A DNA stretch of 5,757 nucleotides from an uncultured bacterium (GTDB lineage: Bacteria > Actinomycetota > Coriobacteriia > Coriobacteriales > Coriobacteriaceae), in contig CAJMOL010000117.1 of NCBI GenBank assembly GCA_905215095.1, positions 1 to 5,757 of the forward strand. The letters are read 5' to 3'. Shown in pieces: positions 1-5,311 of the stretch. The notes below the pieces were generated by a model, which did no database searches, was not told where the DNA came from, and saw only the letters and a list, made by a program, of their open reading frames with translations. The stretch's first letter is position 1. Every line of letters begins with the position of its first letter. A program made the position numbers and the translations under genes.

Positions 1-2
1 CA

Positions 3-113
3 TGGATGACCGCCCGCAACAAGTGGCTGCTGGCGCACCCGGAATCCAGTGAAGCAAAGTCCGGCGCACACATCGGCCTGACCGGTAAAAACATCGATAT
101 TTCTGAAGATTGA
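3..113 (+). CDS. C-terminal end of an unrecognised protein (5' truncated by the window)
   Basis: An open frame enters from the left edge and runs 36 codons to a TGA stop. The visible tail begins WMTARNKWLLAHPESS and ends GKNIDISED. It has no membrane segment and no motif I can assign to a family. The support for it being coding is that it is open from the edge, ends 16 bases before the next start, and leaves just enough room for the ribosome binding site of the next gene, as in an operon. It is not in the frame of the LacI-like fragment that follows and does not look like the missing part of that protein. Function unknown; carbohydrate metabolism is only a guess from the LacI-like neighbour. 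Confidence 0.55.
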   Translation, partial: WMTARNKWLLAHPESSEAKSGAHIGLTGKNIDISED

Positions 114-129
114 TCAGGAGGTACAGATC

Positions 130-462
130 ATGTTTGAAAACATCCCCAATGTAAAGCTCGGCCTCATTGCCGTCAACGGCCTGGTTTTCCTGCGTCTGAC
201 CGAGGCGCTGGCGCAGCTTGGTCCCTCGCTGCCGGCGGGGCTCAAGATCGCGACGTTTGACGACTACCCCTGGAACCATGTGCTCTTTGGCGGCGTGACC
301 ACGGCCGCGCAAGACACCCTCACCATCGCCGAGCGCGTAGTCGAGCGCCTCTCCGAGCGCATCGACGTCGTTACCACCACCGTGGGCGAGGCCGCAAAGC
401 TGGCGCCCAAACGCATCGAGATCCCCGGCCACATCGAACACCGCGCTTCGACCTCGCGCTAG
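130..462 (+). CDS. LacI-family-like protein reduced to the C-terminal effector-domain portion
   Basis: The 110 residues resemble the last third of LacI/GalR-family repressors. A segment like the family's 'ATNGLxxLGxLRAL' stretch is seen at about residues 12-30, the core strand as KIATFDDYPW (39-48), then the GVTTAAQDTLTIAERVVERL helix region (55-74) and the terminal strand RIEIPGHIEHRAST (95-108). Full family members are about 330 residues with an N-terminal helix-turn-helix; here the DNA-binding domain and the N-terminal sugar-binding subdomain are absent. The start is supported by AGGAGG about 11 bases upstream, placed in the short gap after the preceding gene, so the piece appears to be translated as a separate protein. 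It could be a decayed repressor remnant, or a small ligand-binding or dimerising partner. It cannot bind DNA as a classical LacI protein would. Confidence 0.6.
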   Translation: MFENIPNVKLGLIAVNGLVFLRLTEALAQLGPSLPAGLKIATFDDYPWNHVLFGGVTTAAQDTLTIAERVVERLSERIDVVTTTVGEAAKLAPKRIEIPGHIEHRASTSR

Positions 463-464
463 TC

Positions 465-494
465 TGTGTGATAATATATAGACAATGTCATACA
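465..494 (+). promoter_or_regulatory. Extended -10 promoter overlapped by an imperfect dyad, candidate autoregulatory operator of the toxin-antitoxin operon
   Basis: TGT-GATAAT (467-475) is a good extended -10 element. No convincing -35 hexamer is seen, which is normal for extended -10 promoters. The arms TGTGTGATA (465-473) and TGTCATACA (486-494) match as an inverted repeat at 7 of 9 positions across a 12-base spacer, and GACA-A-TGTC (481-489) is a smaller palindrome inside it. The dyad lies over the -10 and the expected transcription start and runs into the ribosome binding site, a suitable place for repression by the ribbon-helix-helix antitoxin encoded just downstream. The operator role is inferred. 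Confidence 0.5.
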
Positions 495-504
495 GGAGGT
501 ATCC

Positions 505-999
505 ATGGCTGCGTCTGTGCTGAGTGTGCGAGTGGACTCGTCAATTAAAGATTCATTTGCCGAGCTGTGCGAAGAACTTGGCATGACTTCGTCTGTTGCG
601 GTCAATATGTTTATGAGACAGATGCTGCGCGAGCGTTCGCTGCCGTTTGTTCCTTCACTTGGTAAAAACTCTGCGAGCGAAAACGTCGCCGCAGACATTT
701 TGGATATTGCTCAGATTGAGTCCGCCATCCGCGAGGCGGCCAGCCCGATTCCCGCCATCAAAACCGTGATTCTTTTTGGTTCGTATGCCCGTGGCGAGGC
801 GCGTGTCGATAGTGATATCGACTTGCGTCTCGAAGTCGATCGCGAGCAGGGCTTTGGTCTTTTTGCGCTGTCGGCATTTGGTGAGGCGGTGCGCAAAGAA
901 ACCGGGAGGCAGGTTGATCTCGTCTCTAGTGATCATCTTGATGACGATCTTGCCGCGGTAATCGAGCGCGAAGGAGTGATCCTTTATGATCGCGCGTAA
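505..999 (+). CDS. Antitoxin: DinJ/RelB-like ribbon-helix-helix domain fused to a MntA-type nucleotidyltransferase
   Basis: Residues 1-50 read as a RelB/DinJ-family ribbon-helix-helix domain. The strand is SVLSVRVDSSIKD, followed by a helix-turn-helix with ELGMTSSVAVNMFMRQML and the family's typical RERSLPF end. Residues 85-164 are a minimal nucleotidyltransferase (MNT) domain with the exact GSX10DXD signature: Gly92-Ser93, Asp104 and Asp106, with a third acidic residue at Asp138 in QVDLVS. In MntA-HepT systems such an enzyme uses ATP to AMPylate the HepT toxin on its motif tyrosine and neutralises it. Stand-alone MntA proteins are shorter (roughly 100-140 residues) and lack the RHH part, which here probably supplies dimerisation and operator binding. 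The start is fixed by AGGAGGT at 494-500. The gene overlaps its toxin by 14 bases. Base composition is more AT-rich than the flanking genes, suggesting transfer. Confidence 0.9.
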   Translation: MAASVLSVRVDSSIKDSFAELCEELGMTSSVAVNMFMRQMLRERSLPFVPSLGKNSASENVAADILDIAQIESAIREAASPIPAIKTVILFGSYARGEARVDSDIDLRLEVDREQGFGLFALSAFGEAVRKETGRQVDLVSSDHLDDDLAAVIEREGVILYDRA

Positions 1000-1357
1000 G
1001 TCAGACGGTCTCCGCGCCCAAGAGGTTTTGGAGGCCATCTCCGAAACGAACGAGCGCATCAAGGCTTTTGATATCACCGAGGACCAGTTTCTGCATGCGA
1101 ATGACGTGCGGACGAGGGCGTTGGCGGACTCCCTTTTGATGTGTGCGCTTAGGGTGACGGAAGAAGCGGGCAAGTTGTCGGAACGCTCGCAGCGGCTTCA
1201 TCCCGAAATTGAGTGGCGCGGAATTATCGGCATGAGAAATTATCTTGCGCATGATTACGGCAATGTCGACCGCTCGGTTGTCTGGGATGCAGTGACGATG
1301 GAGTTCCCTGCGCTGGAACGAGCCTGTAGGCAAATTGTCTCCGAATCCGAACGATAG
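986..1357 (+). CDS. HepT-like HEPN-domain toxin (DUF86 family ribonuclease)
   Basis: The 123 residues form an all-helical HEPN protein with the typical DUF86/HepT layout: a charged N-terminal helix, RVTEEAGKLSERSQRLHPEI (56-75), the conserved tryptophan in WRGIIGMRN (77-85), and the catalytic motif R84-N-Y-L-A-H89-D-Y91. That motif is RX4HXY, the signature of HEPN RNases whose tyrosine is the AMPylation target in MntA-HepT pairs. The C-terminal part, YGNVDRSVVWDAV, also fits the family. All key residues are present, so the toxin should be active when not modified. The start ATG is preceded by AAGGAG at 971-976, inside the end of the antitoxin gene, so the two are translationally coupled with antitoxin first. 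The RNA target is not known; cleavage of tRNA or mRNA is known for relatives. Confidence 0.9.
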   Translation: MIARKSDGLRAQEVLEAISETNERIKAFDITEDQFLHANDVRTRALADSLLMCALRVTEEAGKLSERSQRLHPEIEWRGIIGMRNYLAHDYGNVDRSVVWDAVTMEFPALERACRQIVSESER

Positions 1358-1409
1358 CTACTTGTCATATCTGCCTGTTCGCGCACGTTTTTTGAGCGCT
1401 TGATACGCT

Positions 1410-1425
1410 TTAACCCTGCGGAAAC
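1410..1425 (+). promoter_or_regulatory. Candidate GlnR box upstream of the glutamine synthetase gene
   Basis: TTAAC (1410-1414), six bases, then GAAAC (1421-1425) fits the actinobacterial GlnR a-site/b-site pattern gTnAC-N6-GAAAC in all but the first base. It also fits the AC-N9-AC core described for mycobacterial GlnR. It lies 66 bases before the synthetase start codon, and a GlnR-like regulator is encoded two genes into the same operon. A TTGATA hexamer (1400-1405) lies just upstream and GATA-containing -10 candidates (1436-1453) just downstream, so both activation and repression are possible. Binding is inferred from the motif only. Confidence 0.5.
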
Positions 1426-1430
1426 ATTTT

Positions 1431-1453
1431 TCTGCGATAGTATCTGCGATATA
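1431..1453 (+). promoter_or_regulatory. Probable glutamine synthetase -10 region with repeated TCTGCGATA
   Basis: The nine-base word TCTGCGATA occurs twice (1431-1439 and 1443-1451), and the alternating GATA/TATC/GATA words form two overlapping small palindromes. TGC-GATAGT (1433-1441) could act as an extended -10, and GATATA (1448-1453) is an alternative. The GlnR-like box would lie about 20 to 50 bases upstream of the resulting start sites. I cannot decide which -10 is used, nor whether the repeat binds a regulator. Confidence 0.3.
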
Positions 1454-1490
1454 GACCAGTCGAAACCCGCCCGAAAGAAAGGGGAGCGAC

Positions 1491-2828
1491 ATGAACCAGC
1501 AGAACATCGATTACGTACTCCGCTCCGTAGAGCAGCGTGATATCCGCTTTGTGCGTCTGTGGTTTGTCGACATTCTCGGCCGCCTCAAGAACTTTGCCAT
1601 TAGCCCCGAGGACCTCGAGGTCGCTTTTGAGGAGGGTATTGGCTTTGACGGCTCTGCCATCGAGGGCTTTGCCACGCCCGAGGAAGCCGACATGCTCGCA
1701 TTCCCCGATGCTTCGACCTTCCAGATTCTGCCGTGGCGCCCGAGCCATAACGGCGTCGCCCGCGTGTTCTGCGACGTGTGCACTCCCGATCGCAAGCCGT
1801 TTGCCGGCGACCCACGCGATGCGTTGCGCCGTATGTTCTATAAGGCCGAGAAGGCCGGCTACCTGCTCAACGTGGGTGCCGAGCTGGAGTACTACTACTT
1901 CCCCGACGAGCACACCCCCGAGCCGCTCGACAACGTGGGCTACTTCGATCTTTCGGTGAGCGATGCCGCTCGCGACCTGCGTCGCAACACGGTCCTCACG
2001 CTGGAGAAGATGTCCGTGCCCGTGGAGTATACCTTCCACGCCGCCGGCCGCTCGCAGCACGGCATGAGCCTGCGCCACGCCGAGGCTCTGAGCATGTCCG
2101 ACGCCATCACCACGGCCAAACTCATCATTAAGCAGCAGGCCTACGAGAGCGGTTGCCACGCCTCCTTTATGCCCAAGCCGTTGGCGGGCGAGGACGGTAG
2201 CGCCATGTTTTTGCATCAGTCGCTGTTCGACCACGACGGCAACAACGTCTTTTGGGGCGAGGATGACGAGAAGTACCACCTCTCCGATATCGCCAAGCAC
2301 TACATGGCCGGCATCCTGGCGCACGCGCGCGAGATCAGCGCCATCACCAACCCCACGGTCAACTCGTACAAGCGCATCACCACGGGCGGCGACTCCGTGC
2401 CGCAGTACGCCACGTGGGGCCTGCGCAACCGCGCGAGTATGGTCCGCATTCCGGTCTACAAGCCCGGCAAGCAGCTGTCCACGCGCATCGAGCTTCGCAG
2501 CCCCGACCCCATGGCCAACCCGTACCTGGTCAACGCCGTCACGCTGGCGGCTGGTCTGGACGGCATCGAGCGCAAGCTGGAGCTCCCGCCCGAGGCAACG
2601 GCTGAGACGCTCAAGCTTACCGACCGTCAGATGGTCGAGGCCGGCTACACGCCGCTGCCGCGTTCGCTCAAAGAGGCGCTCGACGTGTTTGAGGACTCGC
2701 AGTTTATGAAGGATGCCCTCGGCGAGCACATCCACAGCTTCTTCCTCAAAAAGAAGCGCGACGAGTGGCATAAGTTTGAGTCTACGATCACCGAGTGGGA
2801 GATCAAGCACTACCTGGCGAACTCCTAA
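1491..2828 (+). CDS. Glutamine synthetase family protein (type I, GlnA2-like) with altered metal-binding residues
   Basis: The 445 residues match type I glutamine synthetases (ATP-dependent glutamate-ammonia ligases, cytosolic dodecamers) along the whole length. The beta-grasp N-domain carries RFVRLWFVDILGRLKN (19-34) and FDGSAIEGF (52-60). The catalytic domain has GAELEYYYF (129-137), FMPKPL (226-231), NPTVNSYKR (287-295), NRASMVRIP (313-321) and RIELRSPDPMANPYL (332-346). It most resembles the actinobacterial GlnA2 type and is too short for the adenylylation loop of long type I-beta enzymes. Against Salmonella numbering, Glu212 is Ala184, Glu220 is Gly191 and the metal ligand His269 is Phe240; the flap Glu327 falls at Asp301 or Ser302. 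Glu131, Glu133 and Glu334 remain. It may therefore be a pseudoenzyme or a ligase with changed chemistry or substrate. The start follows GGGGAG at 1481-1486. It is probably cotranscribed with the downstream GlnR-like gene. Confidence 0.9.
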   Translation: MNQQNIDYVLRSVEQRDIRFVRLWFVDILGRLKNFAISPEDLEVAFEEGIGFDGSAIEGFATPEEADMLAFPDASTFQILPWRPSHNGVARVFCDVCTPDRKPFAGDPRDALRRMFYKAEKAGYLLNVGAELEYYYFPDEHTPEPLDNVGYFDLSVSDAARDLRRNTVLTLEKMSVPVEYTFHAAGRSQHGMSLRHAEALSMSDAITTAKLIIKQQAYESGCHASFMPKPLAGEDGSAMFLHQSLFDHDGNNVFWGEDDEKYHLSDIAKHYMAGILAHAREISAITNPTVNSYKRITTGGDSVPQYATWGLRNRASMVRIPVYKPGKQLSTRIELRSPDPMANPYLVNAVTLAAGLDGIERKLELPPEATAETLKLTDRQMVEAGYTPLPRSLKEALDVFEDSQFMKDALGEHIHSFFLKKKRDEWHKFESTITEWEIKHYLANS

Positions 2829-2878
2829 TCGCGCTGGCTTGTTCCAGTACGATTGAGCTCATTTCTTTGGAGGCCGAT

Positions 2879-3541
2879 ATGTCCGAAAAGAGTGCCCTGT
2901 TCATGGCGCGCACGACGCGCTTCCACGAGTTTGCCCGCAGCTTGACGACCACCCTGGGTGTCGAGGTGAGCCTGGCAACCCCCGATTCGCCGACTGCAGC
3001 GCACGACTTTGACCTGCTGATTCTCGATTCCGATGGCATCCGCAGCGACCGCATCGATCAGATTGCCAAATGGCTCGACGACCGCGGCGGCGTCCCCATG
3101 TTGGTGATCGTCGACGATGAGGCGCTCGGCACCCTGCGCCTGCCCAATCACGCGCATGCCGACTTTGTGTGCCCCACGGCGACGCCCAACGAGCTCAAGG
3201 CTCGCGCGCAGCGCTTGATGGGCGAGGAGGAGACCGTTACCGCCGACGATGTGCTCAACATCGATAACCTCGAGATCAACCTGGCTACCTACCAGGTGAC
3301 GCTCGATGGCGAGCCCATCGACCTGACGCTGATGGAGTACTCGCTGCTGAGCTTTTTGGCGACGCACCCCAACCGCGCCTACAGCCGCGAGGTGCTGCTG
3401 CACCGCGTATGGGGCTTTGAGTACTGCGGCGGCACGCGCACCGTCGACGTGCACATTCGACGCATCCGCTCCAAGGTGGGTCCGCAGATCGCGGCGCACA
3501 TCACCACCGTCCGCGGCGTGGGCTATCTGTTTAAGGACTAG
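2879..3541 (+). CDS. GlnR-like orphan response regulator (OmpR/PhoB-type winged helix)
   Basis: The 220-residue protein has an N-terminal receiver-like domain (about 1-115) and a C-terminal OmpR-type winged helix (about 125-218). The DNA-binding part is closest in feel to actinobacterial GlnR, sharing the LATYQVTLDGEPIDLTLMEY run (135-154), the VWGFEYCGGTRTVDVHIRRI recognition region (177-196) and TTVRGVGYLF at the end. The receiver is degenerate. A possible Asp50 remains in LLILD, but the acidic pair after the first strand is missing and the strand 4 Thr/Ser and strand 5 Lys are replaced (VIVDD, CPTATP). GlnR of Streptomyces likewise works without classical phosphorylation. No histidine kinase gene is adjacent. 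The start is chosen for TTGGAGG just upstream; an in-frame ATG at 2795 lies inside the synthetase gene and is unlikely. It probably regulates nitrogen genes, including its own operon. Confidence 0.85.
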   Translation: MSEKSALFMARTTRFHEFARSLTTTLGVEVSLATPDSPTAAHDFDLLILDSDGIRSDRIDQIAKWLDDRGGVPMLVIVDDEALGTLRLPNHAHADFVCPTATPNELKARAQRLMGEEETVTADDVLNIDNLEINLATYQVTLDGEPIDLTLMEYSLLSFLATHPNRAYSREVLLHRVWGFEYCGGTRTVDVHIRRIRSKVGPQIAAHITTVRGVGYLFKD

Positions 3542-3545
3542 ATTT

Positions 3546-3582
3546 CCACCACAAAGGGGACAGGCACTTTTGTGGTGGTTTT
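3546..3582 (+). terminator. Hairpin with T-run after the GlnR-like gene
   Basis: CCACCACAAA (3546-3555) and TTTGTGGTGG (3569-3578) form a perfect 10-base-pair stem with a 13-base loop (GGGGACAGGCACT). TTTT follows directly. It begins five bases after the stop codon of the regulator and most likely ends the synthetase-regulator transcript. The A-T pairs lie at the loop side and the T-run is short, so termination may be partial. Confidence 0.55.
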
Positions 3583-3696
3583 GACGCAGGTACGGATTCC
3601 TTTCGGGTCTGCGGCAGAACTTAAGCCTTCCTAAAAGATTGCGTTCTCATACACGTACGCCCGCATATTGGGGTACAACTCATCGTGAACAATGAT

Positions 3697-3732
3697 GGCC
3701 CGCCACGTGTTTGGCGGGCCTTTGGTTATTTG
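3697..3732 (+). terminator. GC-rich hairpin in the leader of the HtrA gene (possible terminator or attenuator)
   Basis: GGCCCGCCA (3697-3705) and TGGCGGGCC (3712-3720) form a perfect 9-base-pair stem with a six-base loop, followed by the T-rich TTTGGTTATTTG. It ends only 15 bases before the AAAGGA ribosome binding site of the protease gene. A weak -10-like TACAAC (3674-3679) lies upstream, which would place the hairpin within the first part of the leader RNA. It could stop read-through from upstream or attenuate htrA. The interrupted T-run makes strong termination uncertain. Confidence 0.45.
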
Positions 3733-3749
3733 ACGAAAGGATTGCAGCT

Positions 3750-5210
3750 ATGAGCGAGAACGATTCCCAGCGTCCCCAGGATGCGGGCAACGCCGGCGAG
3801 ACCCAGCAGCAGCCGCGCGTGCAGGTGGAGTCGACGCCTGCCGACGGCAACATTCCCTACGTGCAGGCCTACGATACACAGACCGGCCAGCCGCTGGGCG
3901 GTCAGCAGGTTGTAAACAAGCACACGGTGGTCAAGACCAAGACCAAAAAGCTGCCGATCTTTATTACGGCGCTTGCCGGCTGCGCCTGCGGAGCCCTGCT
4001 GGTCATCGCACTCATTATGAGCGGCACGCTCAATATTGGCGGCGGAAAGAATGCCGTGACGGCGGGCGCTTCGGGTTCGTCGACGCAAAAGATCACGATC
4101 GACTCCGAGGACACCACGCTGGCCGAGGCCGTTTCTGCCAAGGCGTTGCCCTCCGTCGTTTCCATCACCGCCACTTCGAGCGGTAGCCAGAATGGCTCGC
4201 TTTCGCAGTCTGCCGATGAGTCGGACAGCTCGGGCAGTGTTGGTTCGGGCGTGGTGCTCGATACCGAGGGCCACATCCTCACCAACAACCACGTGGTCGA
4301 TGGCTACGACCAGTACGTGGTGACCATGGACGACGGCACCACCTATGAGGCCGAGTTCGTGGGCAACGACGCCTCGAGCGACCTGGCCGTCATCAAGCTC
4401 AAGGATGCTGACGCCTCCAAGCTCACGCCGATCGAGATCGGTGACTCCTCCAAGCTCAACGTGGGCGAGTGGGTCATGGCGATCGGTTCGCCGTTCGGCA
4501 ACGAGCAGTCTGTCTCCACGGGTATCGTGTCGGCGCTGTATCGCTCCACGGCCATGAGCTCCACCAGTGGTAACACCATCTACGCCAACATGATCCAGAC
4601 CGATGCCGCCATCAACCCGGGCAACTCCGGCGGCGCGCTTGTCAACGACAACGGCGAGCTCGTGGGTATCAACTCGCTCATCGAGAGCTACTCGGGCTCC
4701 AGCTCGGGCGTGGGCTTTGCTATTCCCGTTAACTACGCCAAGAACATTGCCGACCAGATTATCGACGGTAAGACGCCGGTGCATCCGTACATGGGCGCTA
4801 CGCTTTCGAGCGTCAATGCGCTCAACGCCCGCACCAACAAGCTGAGTACCGATAGCGGCGCGTATGTGGCGAGCGTTGTCGAGGACGGTCCTGCAGCCAA
4901 GGCCGGCATCCAGGAGGGTGATGTCATTACCAAGCTGGGCGACGACGAGATCACGAGCGCCGATGGCCTGATCATCGCACTGCGCAGCCACGAGGTGGGC
5001 GAGAAGGTCGAGATCACGCTTATGCGCGGCAAGGAAGAGAAGAAGGTCACCGTCGAGCTGGGCTCCGATGAAGAGCTGCAGAACCAGCAGCAGGACGACA
5101 GTTCGACCGACACCGGCAACGGCGGTATTACCGACGAGCAGCTGCGCCAGTACCTGGAGGAGCTGCTAGGCCAGCAGGGCCAGGGTCAAGGTTACGGCCA
5201 GGGGTTCTAG
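3750..5210 (+). CDS. Membrane-anchored HtrA/DegP-family serine protease with PDZ domain
   Basis: The 486-residue protein begins with a hydrophilic, Gln-rich cytoplasmic segment (1-66). One membrane span follows (about 68-92, LPIFITALAGCACGALLVIA), preceded by lysines, so the protease faces outside. After a Ser/Gly-rich linker (about 103-165) comes a trypsin-like domain with an intact triad: His181 in TNNHVVDG, Asp211 in SSDLAVIKL and Ser293 in GNSGGALV. A single PDZ domain covers about 345-437 (GPAAKAGIQEGDVITKLGDDE). The tail (440-486) is rich in Gln, Asp and Gly and ends in a GQGQGYGQGF-type repeat. HtrA proteases degrade or refold misfolded exported proteins under envelope stress. ATG at 3750 has AAAGGA (3736-3741) at proper spacing; an upstream in-frame TTG start at 3711 falls in the hairpin and is rejected. 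It is probably monocistronic, with a terminator at 5238. Confidence 0.93.
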   Translation: MSENDSQRPQDAGNAGETQQQPRVQVESTPADGNIPYVQAYDTQTGQPLGGQQVVNKHTVVKTKTKKLPIFITALAGCACGALLVIALIMSGTLNIGGGKNAVTAGASGSSTQKITIDSEDTTLAEAVSAKALPSVVSITATSSGSQNGSLSQSADESDSSGSVGSGVVLDTEGHILTNNHVVDGYDQYVVTMDDGTTYEAEFVGNDASSDLAVIKLKDADASKLTPIEIGDSSKLNVGEWVMAIGSPFGNEQSVSTGIVSALYRSTAMSSTSGNTIYANMIQTDAAINPGNSGGALVNDNGELVGINSLIESYSGSSSGVGFAIPVNYAKNIADQIIDGKTPVHPYMGATLSSVNALNARTNKLSTDSGAYVASVVEDGPAAKAGIQEGDVITKLGDDEITSADGLIIALRSHEVGEKVEITLMRGKEEKKVTVELGSDEELQNQQQDDSSTDTGNGGITDEQLRQYLEELLGQQGQGQGYGQGF

Positions 5211-5237
5211 CGAGCCGTTTCGCACATACCAATGCCA

Positions 5238-5275
5238 GAGGGGCTGTCCCACCAACGTGGGACAGCCCCTCTTTT
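5238..5275 (+). terminator. Strong intrinsic terminator of the HtrA gene
   Basis: GAGGGGCTGTCCCA (5238-5251) pairs perfectly with TGGGACAGCCCCTC (5258-5271), and a further C-G pair closes a CAAC tetraloop. The stem is followed by TTTTCTTATT. The 14-15 base-pair GC-rich stem with a U-tract, 27 bases after the htrA stop, is a textbook Rho-independent terminator. Confidence 0.92.
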
Positions 5276-5280
5276 CTTAT

Positions 5281-5311
5281 TGATCCGTTGGGGACGGAGG
5301 AAAACGGATCA
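5281..5311. repeat. Small perfect inverted repeat next to the terminator
   Basis: TGATCCGTT (5281-5289) and AACGGATCA (5303-5311) are perfect inverted copies with a 13-base purine-rich loop (GGGGACGGAGGAA). No T-run follows on either strand, so it is not a typical terminator. The purine-rich loop is similar in style to that of the hairpin at 3546-3582 (GGGGACAGGCACT), which suggests small dispersed intergenic repeats of this genome. I cannot count copies elsewhere. Confidence 0.5.

Noticed and set aside
1380..1400. Possible terminator after the HEPN toxin gene around GCGC-acgttttttga-GCGC
   Set aside because: The stem is only four base pairs and the T-run is in the loop, not after the stem.
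1410..2810. A 466-codon open frame on the - strand opposite the glutamine synthetase gene
   Set aside because: It mirrors the GC-rich third positions of the real gene, has a low-complexity Val/Ala/Arg/Gly/His-rich composition, no ribosome binding site or family motif, and the + strand product is a clear family member.
2795..2878. Upstream in-frame ATG giving the GlnR-like protein 28 extra residues
   Set aside because: It lies inside the synthetase coding end, has no good ribosome binding site, and the added residues do not fit the receiver fold; ATG at 2879 has TTGGAGG in front.
3711..3749. Upstream in-frame TTG start for htrA
   Set aside because: It falls in the right arm of the leader hairpin without a ribosome binding site; ATG at 3750 has AAAGGA at normal spacing.
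3726..4991. A 421-codon open frame on the - strand opposite htrA
   Set aside because: Same shadow effect: repetitive Ala/Arg/Val/Gly/His composition and no motif, while the + strand encodes an intact HtrA triad.
5281..5311. Reading the TGATCCGTT/AACGGATCA repeat as a second terminator
   Set aside because: No T-run follows the stem on either strand.
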